From positions 1 to 64,000 of the forward strand of contig NZ_JHQS01000063.1 of the NCBI RefSeq assembly GCF_014843845.1: 64,000 nucleotides of DNA, written 5' to 3'. The stretch comes from Mesorhizobium amorphae. GTDB taxonomy: Bacteria > Pseudomonadota > Alphaproteobacteria > Rhizobiales > Rhizobiaceae. Under the pieces are notes generated by a model. The model saw nothing but the letters and a program-made list of their open reading frames with translations. It searched no databases and was not told the DNA's origin. A program made the position numbers and the translations under genes. Shown here piece by piece: positions 52,488 to 60,666 of this stretch (the stretch's first letter is position 1; each line of letters begins with the position of its first letter).

Positions 52488-54131
52488 TCAGTTCTTGTTG
52501 AGCGCGCCGCCGACCGCCACGCCGGTGCCGAAGATCAGCGCCTTGGTCAGGAAGTCGTTGTTGTTCTCAGGCGGCGGGGAGTCTTCCCGCCCAACCAAGG
52601 TATCGCGGTCGGTGCGCTTCTTCTGAACGACCTGCTGTTGTTTCTTGCGGGGCTTCTGTGCCACCGGCTTTTGCGCGCGGGCCTTCTGCACCGACTGCTT
52701 CTTCGGCGGCGCCGGACGGGCCTGATCGGCGGCATGTCTGGCGCGCACGGCGTCCATCATCGGATCCGTCTGGATAACCAGGAACGCCAGTTGCTCGCGC
52801 GTCAGGAAGGTGGTCGGCGGCAGACCGTTCTTCTCCTGCCAGTCGCCGATCGCCTGGCGGGTCTTAGGCCCGATGTTTCCGTCAACGCGGCCAAGTTCGT
52901 TGCCCAGCGCTTCGACGCGCAACTGCAGGTCGATGCGCCCCTCGCGATCGAGACCGATGGCGCTTTCCGTCAGCTCGGAACCGAGCGCCTGCTTCATGTC
53001 GTCCGAAATGCCGACCGACGTGCGCACGGCAGAGCCGGAGTTGGCGTTCGCCTCGTCCGTATCGACTGCTGCGACTTGCCGGTCTTCGGCTTTGGGGTCG
53101 TTCAATTCATCGATGCTCAGCCGCGCCACGGTGGCGAAGCGGCCGCTTGGAAACTGCTCGAGATAGGCTTCGTAGAACGGCACCGAGTTGCGCTTGGAGG
53201 CTTCATCCCAGAGGCGCTGTTCGACTTCCCAGGACGGAGGCTCACCAACCACCAGGGCAGGAGCGGCTGCCGCCGCGGCGCCGGTCGCGTCGGTGGTCGG
53301 CTTTGCCGCAGGCGCCGCCACGACGGGTTTGCCAATGAAGACCTCGCGCCCCAGCGACGCGTTATGCCACGGGCGCTGGCGACCTTTGGTGGTCTCGGTC
53401 ACTTCACCGCGTACGCGCGTCAGCGCGCTCTGGATCTCAATGCCTGGTTCGGTCAGGTGCCTGGCGAGTGCGGTGGAGTAGGGACTGTTGATACCGTTGC
53501 CGTCGAAGGCGATGGCGCCCGGATCCGTCGCGTAGGCAATCAGGATACCGCCGGTGCCGACGCCTTCCGATCTTGCTTCGATCGGCGCCAGGCCTGAGCC
53601 CAGCGAGCGCGACTTCGGCAGCGAGGCAGCCAGCGTCCTGGCGAGCGGATTGTCGCGGCAGGCATCGAGGATGATGACGCCGACTGCCGGGTCGGACGGC
53701 AATGCCGCCATGAACTCGTCGATCTGGACGGTACGGGTCTTGAGATAGGCGGGCGACGTCAGCTCGGCGTCGACCGGAATGAGGAAATTCTTGCCGTCGA
53801 CCTGCATGCCGTGGCCGGCATAGAAAATGACGGCAAGGTCGGCATCGTAGGATTGCTCGGTGAACCGGCTGATCAGGCTGTGCATGCCGGCATTGTCCTG
53901 ATCCACCCCCTCGATTACCTCGAAGCCGGCATTGCGCAGGGTCGATGCGATCAGGTGGGCATCGTTGGCGGGATTGGGCAAGGCAACCGCATGGACGTAT
54001 TTGCTGTTGCCGATCACCAGCGCCACGCGTTTGACGTCGGGCGCGGCAGCATCGGGTGCTGCAGCCTGGGCGCCAAGCGAGGCTAGGACAAACAGGATAA
54101 TTCCGCTCACAAGGACGGCGAACGCTTTCAT
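52488..54131 (-). CDS. Exported caspase-fold protein with peptidoglycan-binding domain
   Basis: A 547-residue protein. A signal peptide (ILFVLASLGAQAAA) is followed by a caspase domain at about residues 33-270, with the His in FYAGHGMQV near 105 and the Cys in ILDACRDNP near 155. Then come an Ala-rich linker, a putative helical segment, and a PG_binding_1-like domain at about 400-447 (DGNIGPKTRQAIGDWQEKNG). The C-terminal 80 residues are Lys/Gln-rich and end in a short hydrophobic stretch. It is paralogous to the first caspase protein but has a different C-terminal architecture. Confidence 0.87.
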   Translation of the reverse strand: MKAFAVLVSGIILFVLASLGAQAAAPDAAAPDVKRVALVIGNSKYVHAVALPNPANDAHLIASTLRNAGFEVIEGVDQDNAGMHSLISRFTEQSYDADLAVIFYAGHGMQVDGKNFLIPVDAELTSPAYLKTRTVQIDEFMAALPSDPAVGVIILDACRDNPLARTLAASLPKSRSLGSGLAPIEARSEGVGTGGILIAYATDPGAIAFDGNGINSPYSTALARHLTEPGIEIQSALTRVRGEVTETTKGRQRPWHNASLGREVFIGKPVVAAPAAKPTTDATGAAAAAAPALVVGEPPSWEVEQRLWDEASKRNSVPFYEAYLEQFPSGRFATVARLSIDELNDPKAEDRQVAAVDTDEANANSGSAVRTSVGISDDMKQALGSELTESAIGLDREGRIDLQLRVEALGNELGRVDGNIGPKTRQAIGDWQEKNGLPPTTFLTREQLAFLVIQTDPMMDAVRARHAADQARPAPPKKQSVQKARAQKPVAQKPRKKQQQVVQKKRTDRDTLVGREDSPPPENNNDFLTKALIFGTGVAVGGALNKN

Positions 54132-54343
54132 GGATCAGCCCTCCGCCCCACTGGGGCGCGCTATTGTTGTCTGCGCATGCTAAACTTTCACTAGCGACAC
54201 AGTCGCTTCTGCCAAAACGGCTCTTGAGCGTATGTGATCTCGACCACAGTTTTGGTTCACAAAGAGCCCGAAAAAAGTTCATTATTGTAACACTTGGCGG
54301 CGGGAACACCAACGGTGACGGCGAAACGCTGCAAGGAGCAGGT

Positions 54344-56707
54344 TCAAAGCGTCTTCTGAATCGAGCCTATGAGGGCCGTGACGGCCTGCTTGTATTTTTC
54401 GAACTCCGGAGATGTCTGCCGGACTTCCACCGTGGTCGTCCCCTGGCCCGTCCCGGTCGCCGGCGGGAGCTTGCGTCCCATCTTCCTTTCGGCCCAGTCG
54501 ACGACGTAGCTGGCGGACTTGCCGGTGAGAAACGGGTTGGCCTGGATGACGGCCGACCCGAGCACGGCGCTCAATTGCGACGACCCCGGCGCCGCCAACA
54601 CCTGATGCGCGCCTTCCATGCCGAGGAAATGGCAGAGATAGAGCCGGCCGGCGGTGATCTGGTGGCCGCGCGCCCTGAGATAGGCTTCGCCTTCGCGCGC
54701 CAGATTGCGCACCATCTCGCGCGAAAGCGTGGCATCGTAGCGCAGCGCGAGCAGATCGGCGGTCGACAGCGTGCGGGCGAGGTCGGGACGGTATGTGTTC
54801 ATCATCCGGATCCAGGTCTTTGATATGAACTGGCCGGCGCCGGTTGCCGAAGACAGCGGGTTCTTGGCGCGGGCACTGCCGCCGCTTTCGACTTGGACGA
54901 TGCGGTCGGTCAGCGTTTCGACGGCAGGATCGCTCGTTGTTGCGATCGCCGCGGTCACTGTGCCGAGCGGATCGATCGCCTGGCCGTTCTGATAGAGTTC
55001 GAAATGCAGATGCGGTCCGGTCGACAGACCAGTGGTGCCGATATAGCCGATGATGTCGCCGGCCTTCACCTTGGTGCCGACACCGCTGGCGATCGCGAAT
55101 TTCTGCATATGGGCGTAGCGCGTCTCGCGCCCGTTGCCGTTCGCGATCTTCACCAGATTGCCGTAGCCGCCGCCGTCGCCCTGGAAGGTGATCTCGCCAT
55201 CGAAGGCGGCCGCGATCGGCGTGCCCACTGGAGCTGCCCAATCGACGCCCTTGTGGATGCGAACCACGCCCAGAATTGGGTGCTTGCGCGGGCCGAAGGT
55301 CGACGTCATGACACCGTTGACCGGCGTGACCATGCCGTTGGTGACCGTCAGCGAGCGCACCTGATCGTCGCCGCCGACGCAGGCGAATTGGCCGTCGCTC
55401 TGCTGGAAGACGAAACAGTCGAGGCTTTTTTCCGTACCCTGCACACCGACATACAAGACCCGCCCGTCGGTCTCACTCTTGCCGCGCGGCGTTTGCGAAT
55501 AGATTAGAACCAGACGCTGGTCCTCGCTGGCGAAGGCATCCAGGTCCTGTCCTCGCGACAGATACATGATCGCTTCGCCGATCACGCCGGTCGGAACCTT
55601 GTTGCGCGCGGCCGTCGAATAGATTGCGTCGAGCAGGCGATACTGCCGTTTGTGCGTGCCTTCCTCCTGTGCCCCCGAATAATTGAACAGATCTTCGCGC
55701 ACCCAGGGGTCGACACCCGATACGAATGTGCCCATGGAGTTGCGCGTCAGCGTGCCGACAAAGACGTTCTTGGCATAGATCGAAACCTGCATCAGCGACA
55801 TCGTCGTCGTCTCGCGCGTCGGCCTGAAGCCACGCATGGCGACGACATAACCCGGTTCCAGGCCGTCGCGGTTGAACAGGCTTTTGAGGGCTTCTCCCGC
55901 CTGCCTGGCATCCTCGGCGGAGAAATGCGCGTCGAGCGCAACGCTGTCCAGGCTGCGGTCGTTGAGGATCTTCACGAACGTGTCTTCGGTCGCCTCGAAG
56001 CGCTGGTACTCGCTGGTGACGGTCGCGACGCTGGTGTTGTTTTCGATCTGGGTCTTCTGGAAGGCGGGAAGGGCGACCTCGCCGGCATCGATCGTTTCGC
56101 CCCAACCTGCTTCGGGATCGTCGGCATCAGCCTGCGGCTGCGCAGTTGCCGGCGTCTCGCCCGCTGCTGGCGATGGCTGAAGCTCGATCTGCAGGTCGCT
56201 GGCTGGCGCGTCGCTGGACGGCACGTCGCCGGACGGCGGTGGCGCGGTCTGCCGCTGCGCCTGGAAGAATGCGAAATCCTCCTGCGTCGACGGTATGGTG
56301 GTCATGAATTTCTCGCTGGCGCTGAGCATCACGTCCGACAGCATTTCGATCTGCGGAGAGACGCCGGCCTGATCGAGTTCCGCCGGCCGCGCGATCGACT
56401 GGGCCTTCGACGAGGTGTCGGCATCGGGGGCAAGGGTGATCCACATCGGGTCCCCGGCAAGATCGATGATTGCGGGCACGTAGACGGACGCGTCGGCCGG
56501 CACGTCGTCGGCGCCTTCGACAGCGTGCAGGTCCTCGTCCTCGTCGCCGAAGGACCAATAGTCCGCGGTGAGATAGAAGCCGACGCCCAACGAAATCACT
56601 GCGAGCACGGCGAAGCCGGCAGCGAACCTCAGCCACAGCCTGCGCCTGCGAAGCGCCAGGCGGGCCTGCTTCTTTGCCTTGAAGCTGGTGTCGATGCTGT
56701 GCGTCAC
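54344..56707 (-). CDS. M23 endopeptidase fused to a transglycosylase-like domain
   Basis: A 787-residue membrane-anchored cell-wall enzyme. A basic cytoplasmic start is followed by one membrane helix (FAAGFAVLAVISLGVGFYL, about residues 27-46) and a long periplasmic linker. The LytM/M23 domain lies at about 465-570 (TSTFGPRKHPILG, RIHKGVDWAAPVG, GPHLHFELYQ). After it, at about 599-740, comes a region with VQVESGGSARAKNPLSS and TGAGQFISKTWIRMM, which resembles lysozyme-like lytic transglycosylases. The start is GTG 56707, overlapping the DUF1036 gene's stop. It probably opens peptidoglycan at the T6SS or an associated envelope site. Confidence 0.85.
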   Translation of the reverse strand: MTHSIDTSFKAKKQARLALRRRRLWLRFAAGFAVLAVISLGVGFYLTADYWSFGDEDEDLHAVEGADDVPADASVYVPAIIDLAGDPMWITLAPDADTSSKAQSIARPAELDQAGVSPQIEMLSDVMLSASEKFMTTIPSTQEDFAFFQAQRQTAPPPSGDVPSSDAPASDLQIELQPSPAAGETPATAQPQADADDPEAGWGETIDAGEVALPAFQKTQIENNTSVATVTSEYQRFEATEDTFVKILNDRSLDSVALDAHFSAEDARQAGEALKSLFNRDGLEPGYVVAMRGFRPTRETTTMSLMQVSIYAKNVFVGTLTRNSMGTFVSGVDPWVREDLFNYSGAQEEGTHKRQYRLLDAIYSTAARNKVPTGVIGEAIMYLSRGQDLDAFASEDQRLVLIYSQTPRGKSETDGRVLYVGVQGTEKSLDCFVFQQSDGQFACVGGDDQVRSLTVTNGMVTPVNGVMTSTFGPRKHPILGVVRIHKGVDWAAPVGTPIAAAFDGEITFQGDGGGYGNLVKIANGNGRETRYAHMQKFAIASGVGTKVKAGDIIGYIGTTGLSTGPHLHFELYQNGQAIDPLGTVTAAIATTSDPAVETLTDRIVQVESGGSARAKNPLSSATGAGQFISKTWIRMMNTYRPDLARTLSTADLLALRYDATLSREMVRNLAREGEAYLRARGHQITAGRLYLCHFLGMEGAHQVLAAPGSSQLSAVLGSAVIQANPFLTGKSASYVVDWAERKMGRKLPPATGTGQGTTTVEVRQTSPEFEKYKQAVTALIGSIQKTL

Positions 56708-57114
56708 GGATTGCGTCCGGTCAGGAAAAACGTCCACCGCGCCTGTTCGAGCGTGTCGACTTCGAGAAAGCCCGCGGCGATATGGCCGCGCTGCCAGCAT
56801 TCATCGATGCCGCGGATCGAGAAGCGCCGCCGCTCGATGCACATTTCGGTCGACCCGTTCAGGATCGCGTGACCGAAGACATCGGTGGCGTAGATGTAGA
56901 CGTAGCGGTTGGTCAGCTCCTCGCGGATGACGTTCACGCACTGGTTCGCGCCGATGGTCCACCAGCCGTCGGTCTGGTCGGCATTGTCGACCTTCTGGCC
57001 GACGGCAAGATTGACGACATCGAGCGTCTGGTTGCAGACGGTGAATTCGGCGCGCGCGGGATTGGACGACAGGATGGCCAGAAGTGCCGCGCCCAGGATC
57101 ACGGCAAGCTTCAT
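56704..57114 (-). CDS. DUF1036 family exported protein
   Basis: A 136-residue protein with a signal peptide (LAVILGAALLAILSSNPARA) and a DUF1036 domain, marked by FTVCNQTLDVVNLAVGQK, DGWWTIGANQCVNV and the C-terminal CWQRGHIAAGF. The paired cysteines suggest disulfides in the periplasm. ATG 57114 was chosen because it gives a clean signal peptide; the frame upstream to 57267 has none. Its stop overlaps the GTG start of the M23 gene, so the two are translationally coupled. Function unknown. Confidence 0.85.
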   Translation of the reverse strand: MKLAVILGAALLAILSSNPARAEFTVCNQTLDVVNLAVGQKVDNADQTDGWWTIGANQCVNVIREELTNRYVYIYATDVFGHAILNGSTEMCIERRRFSIRGIDECWQRGHIAAGFLEVDTLEQARWTFFLTGRNP

Positions 57115-57279
57115 GCGACCCGTCAGCAGCGCTCTATCTCTTTGTTTTGACGCAATTCCGGACGGAAAACCGCTATGCACTTTTCCTGGAATTGCTCTAG
57201 CCCAATCACGCTGTTTCGTGGGCGAGGGGACGGGCGGGAAGGAAGAACGCATTCGGCGGAGTTCCATCGGGCGCCCATG

Positions 57280-59733
57280 CTACCCGCCGAGCCGGAAATA
57301 TTTGGCGGTGGCGGAGAATTCTGATCCGCTGGTCTCGATCTCTTCGAGAATCCTGGGCAGGACCACCGAAGCCGGCGTCGGCGCGGAGAAGGCCGCCGCC
57401 TGGATGTCTCGCGGGCCGGTGATAACCAGGATGATCTGCGGCACGGCCTTGCCGGCCGCCTTGTCGGCGGCGCCGAGGCCGATCGGGATTTTGAAGGTCG
57501 CTCTATCCGATTGCACGACCATGCGGTCGTCGAGGTTGAAGGCCATGCCCTTGTGGTCGATCAGCAGCACGCTGGAGACCAGGCCGCCACGCGTCACCAG
57601 CGTGCCGCCGATCGGCGAGCCGTCCGGGACCGATGTCCGGTCGAGAACGAGCTGCGGCTTGTCGGTGGCGGTCCGGCCCAGAAAGCCCAGGAAACTGGTG
57701 ATCTCGCACTGGGTCGGTTGGATGAGGCGGACGCTTATGTCAGGCTCTACATGGAACTTCGCCTGGAAGTCTTGCAGCATGCGCTCGAAGGGCTGGACTT
57801 CCGTGCCAAATCCCTCGATCGCGGCGGATTTGTCGGTCGCCGCCGTCAGGGTCGCATAGAAACAGTCGCCGCCACTGAAGTCGCGCACCCAGGCGGCGCG
57901 CAGCGCCATGGCGCCGACGGCCGCCGGCACTTCCGGTTTGGGCATGTTCAAGGCGACATCCGTGTCGGGCGGGTTGGCTACAGGTGGTTCAGGCGGCTGC
58001 GCCGGTGCGGTCTTGGCTTCCGGCTGGGCTGTCTCGGGTTCGGGTGCTTGCGCCGTTGCCTTAGGCTTCGTCGGCTGGCTGGCCGGTTGCTCGGGCTTCT
58101 GTGTCACCACGATCTCAGGCTGGGGCGGGGGCGCAGCTTTCTCGACCGGTGCAGGGGCTGGAGCGGTCTTGGCGGGCGGTGGGACTGGTGCAATCTTGGG
58201 CGGCGCAACCGTCTCCTGGCTGTCGCGGGTCACGGTCTCCGGCTGGGGTGCCGGCGGCGCCTTTTCGGTTGGGGCCTGTTCGGGCGGCGCTTGTTCGGTT
58301 GGAGCTTGCGTCTCGGCTGCCGTCGGCTTCGGGGTTTCCTCGACTGGTGGGAGAGGTTCGGCCGGTTGTGCAGGCTCCGGCTTTTGGTCGGCCGCGGCAT
58401 CTGCCGGACTTTCGGCTGGCGGCGCCGTTGTCTGCGCTTGAGGCTCCTCCGGCGGCACCGGCTTTGCCGGTTCCGGCGCGTTGGACGCGCTATCGGTCGG
58501 GGCTGGTTTTGGTGCCTCCGGCACCGAAAGCGTTGTCTTGCCGGCAGGCGGTGACGGCGCCGGCGTCAGGATGCCGCTGAGATAGATGCCTGCCCCCGAT
58601 ACCACGGCCAACGCCGCCACGGCGGCGATTGCGATGTTTCGGGTCGTTTTGGGCTTTGCGGCGGCAGGAGGCGCGACCGCGCGTGGGGCGGCCTTCGAAG
58701 GTCGCGGTTCGGACAGATGCGCCGGTCGGACGTGCGGAACGAAGCGCTGTTCTCCGGGGGCCCTTGAAGGCTGCTCCTGGGTTCTGGGGGCAGGCGCCAA
58801 TGTTCCTCCAGCTCGTGGCAAGCCCGGCCGCTCGCGCGGCTTGAGCGAGGCCGGCGGCGCCGTTGCTTCGCTGTCGGTGTCATCGCGCGTCATCCTGGCG
58901 ATTTCAGCCATGCTGGCCGGCCGGTCGCGCGGATCCGGCTGCAGCATCGCTTCGACAATGTCCCTGAAATCGGCATCGATGTCGGAGAGGTCAGGGACGG
59001 TCCGGCGCTTTTCCACGATCTCGAACTGGGAGCCGCTCATGTCGATCGGTTTGCCGCGCAGCGCCGCGGCCAGCACCAATCCCAGGCTGTAGATATCGGA
59101 CTGCTCGCTGACATCGCCGCCGTAGAGGCCAAGCTGCTCGGGCGAAACGTAATTGTACTTTCCAGCAAATTTTCCGCCGATCAGCGTCTCGCCGCCCACC
59201 GTCGCCGAGCGCGCTATGCCGAAATCGATGATCTTGGCGCGGTCGACCCGGCCGCCCGGCAGGATGATGTTATCGGGAGAGAGGTCGCGGTGTATGGCTC
59301 CGGCCTGGTGCACAGCACTCAGGCCGGAGGCGAGGCGATGGCACAGCTTGCGCACATCCTGCAGTGCCATGGCGCCGCGCCGCATGACGTCGAACAGCGA
59401 TTGACCGTCGACGAACTCCATGGCGAGGTACGGGCGGCCGATGCCGGGATCGATGGTGAAGACGTGATAGCGAACCACTGCGTCATGCGACAGGTGATTG
59501 AGGATCGACGCTTCCTTCTTGAACAGGGACAGGATCGTCTGGTCGCGGGCGAACTCGGGTAGGACGATCTTGATCGCGACATGGTCGCCGGTCTGGATGT
59601 TGTGGCCACGGTAGACCTCGCCCATGCCGCCGAATGCAATGCGCTCATCGAGTTCGTAGATGCCGCTGAGCTGCGTGCCCACGCCGGTGCTGGCCAGGTT
59701 CGGCGAGATTCGCGTCTTGTCGTCGGGGCTCAT
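57280..59733 (-). CDS. ppkA: T6SS-associated Ser/Thr protein kinase (PpkA-type)
   Basis: An 817-residue Hanks-type kinase. The kinase domain spans about residues 25-290, with the ATP-binding Lys in HVAIKIVLP near 53, the catalytic loop HRDLSPDNII near 149, DFGIARS near 171 and VSPEQLGLYG in the activation segment. A single membrane helix (NIAIAAVAALAVVSGAGIYL) is near residues 370-390. About 220 residues rich in Pro, Ala, Glu and Lys follow, then a periplasmic domain of about 200 residues. With PppA and TssM next door it matches the ppkA/impN kinase that activates T6SS by phosphorylation. Six bases separate it from pppA. Confidence 0.9.
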   Translation of the reverse strand: MSPDDKTRISPNLASTGVGTQLSGIYELDERIAFGGMGEVYRGHNIQTGDHVAIKIVLPEFARDQTILSLFKKEASILNHLSHDAVVRYHVFTIDPGIGRPYLAMEFVDGQSLFDVMRRGAMALQDVRKLCHRLASGLSAVHQAGAIHRDLSPDNIILPGGRVDRAKIIDFGIARSATVGGETLIGGKFAGKYNYVSPEQLGLYGGDVSEQSDIYSLGLVLAAALRGKPIDMSGSQFEIVEKRRTVPDLSDIDADFRDIVEAMLQPDPRDRPASMAEIARMTRDDTDSEATAPPASLKPRERPGLPRAGGTLAPAPRTQEQPSRAPGEQRFVPHVRPAHLSEPRPSKAAPRAVAPPAAAKPKTTRNIAIAAVAALAVVSGAGIYLSGILTPAPSPPAGKTTLSVPEAPKPAPTDSASNAPEPAKPVPPEEPQAQTTAPPAESPADAAADQKPEPAQPAEPLPPVEETPKPTAAETQAPTEQAPPEQAPTEKAPPAPQPETVTRDSQETVAPPKIAPVPPPAKTAPAPAPVEKAAPPPQPEIVVTQKPEQPASQPTKPKATAQAPEPETAQPEAKTAPAQPPEPPVANPPDTDVALNMPKPEVPAAVGAMALRAAWVRDFSGGDCFYATLTAATDKSAAIEGFGTEVQPFERMLQDFQAKFHVEPDISVRLIQPTQCEITSFLGFLGRTATDKPQLVLDRTSVPDGSPIGGTLVTRGGLVSSVLLIDHKGMAFNLDDRMVVQSDRATFKIPIGLGAADKAAGKAVPQIILVITGPRDIQAAAFSAPTPASVVLPRILEEIETSGSEFSATAKYFRLGG

Positions 59734-59739
59734 CAGCCG

Positions 59740-60513
59740 CTATTCCCCCGCTCTGGGCCGGTCCGGATGCAGCGTCTGCCCGTTGCGCGCATCTCCGATC
59801 TTCACCAGCACGATGGTGACATTGTCCGTTCCGCCGCGCGCCAGCACCGTTTGAAGCAGGCTTTCGCATGCCGCGCGCGGTTTGCCCGCCACCGCCGCAG
59901 CCTCTATCTCGGCGTCGCTGACATGCGCCGTCAACCCATCGGTGCCCAGCACGAAAATGTCGCCCGGCATGAGCTCGCCTTGCTGGAAATCGATGACGAC
60001 ATCATCGCTGACACCGACCGCATGGGTGATGACATTGCGGCGCGGCCAGGTCAGCGCTTCGGCTTCACTGATGACGCCGCGGTCAAGAAGCTCCTGAACC
60101 TCGGTATGGTCTCTCGAAACCTGCGAGATCGACGCGTTGCGGATTAGGTAGATACGACTGTCGCCTGCCCACAGGCAGGCAAAGCGTCCATCCATCGCCA
60201 GAAGGGCGGCGAAGGTCGAGCCGATGGTTATGCCGCGCGTTCGCGATATCCGGCGGATTTCGGCATTGGCCCGGCTCAGCCTGTCCTCGAAGCGTGCGCG
60301 AAGGTCGGGCGCCGAGCTGGCTATGCCGATCGTTGCCAGATGATCGACGATGCTGGCCGAAGCAACCTCTCCGGCCTCATGTCCACCCATGCCGTCGGCC
60401 ACCACCCAGAGCCCGGTTTGCGGCTCGACCAGATAGTTGTCCTCATTGTGCTCGCGCACACAGCCCTTGTGACTGACGCCGAAGCTTTCAAAGGGAAGGG
60501 CGACATTGTTCAA
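59740..60513 (-). CDS. pppA: T6SS-associated PP2C Ser/Thr phosphatase (PppA-type)
   Basis: A 257-residue PPM/PP2C phosphatase. Metal ligands are visible in REHNEDNYLVE, VVADGMGGHEAGEVAS, LGTDGLTAHVSD and GGTDNVTIVLVK. It reverses phosphorylation by the adjacent PpkA-type kinase. The start is a TTG at 60513 that overlaps the stop of a small upstream frame (TTGA); no ATG fits better. In Agrobacterium the homologue is fused to TagF, whereas here no TagF domain is visible. Confidence 0.88.
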   Translation of the reverse strand: MNNVALPFESFGVSHKGCVREHNEDNYLVEPQTGLWVVADGMGGHEAGEVASASIVDHLATIGIASSAPDLRARFEDRLSRANAEIRRISRTRGITIGSTFAALLAMDGRFACLWAGDSRIYLIRNASISQVSRDHTEVQELLDRGVISEAEALTWPRRNVITHAVGVSDDVVIDFQQGELMPGDIFVLGTDGLTAHVSDAEIEAAAVAGKPRAACESLLQTVLARGGTDNVTIVLVKIGDARNGQTLHPDRPRAGE

Positions 60514-60665
60514 TTTGCCACCAAGCGCTTCTCAGGCGTCCTCTGTGGCGCACCGTCGGGCGCTCGCTCGTGCCAGTCTGCCACAAGCACGAACATTAGA
60601 GTATCGAAATCAAGGCCCGGAGGTTCGCGGGCCGGGCAGGGTGTCGTCACAAGCTGGAAGGTCAT
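60510..60665 (-). CDS. Possible 51-aa small protein between tssM and pppA
   Basis: The frame starts ATG 60665, two bases from the tssM stop, and ends in a TTGA overlap with pppA. It therefore exactly fills the gap between two coupled genes. The product is soluble and includes LDFDTLMFVLVADWHERAP; I do not recognise it. No Shine-Dalgarno sequence is evident, so it would depend on translational coupling. It may be a relic of the TagF segment found here in related clusters, but no TagF motif is visible. Confidence 0.35.
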   Translation of the reverse strand: MTFQLVTTPCPAREPPGLDFDTLMFVLVADWHERAPDGAPQRTPEKRLVAN

Positions 60666-60666
60666 C

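Noticed and set aside
48239..54131. Reading the caspase genes as an anti-phage caspase/gasdermin or CRISPR-linked defence system
   Set aside because: Both proteins have signal peptides and envelope modules, and there is no gasdermin, nucleotide sensor or CRISPR gene nearby.
57511..58554. A plus-strand frame encoding Leu/Arg/Gly repeats opposite the ppkA linker
   Set aside because: The apparent repeats are only the complement of the Pro/Ala/Glu codons of the kinase linker.
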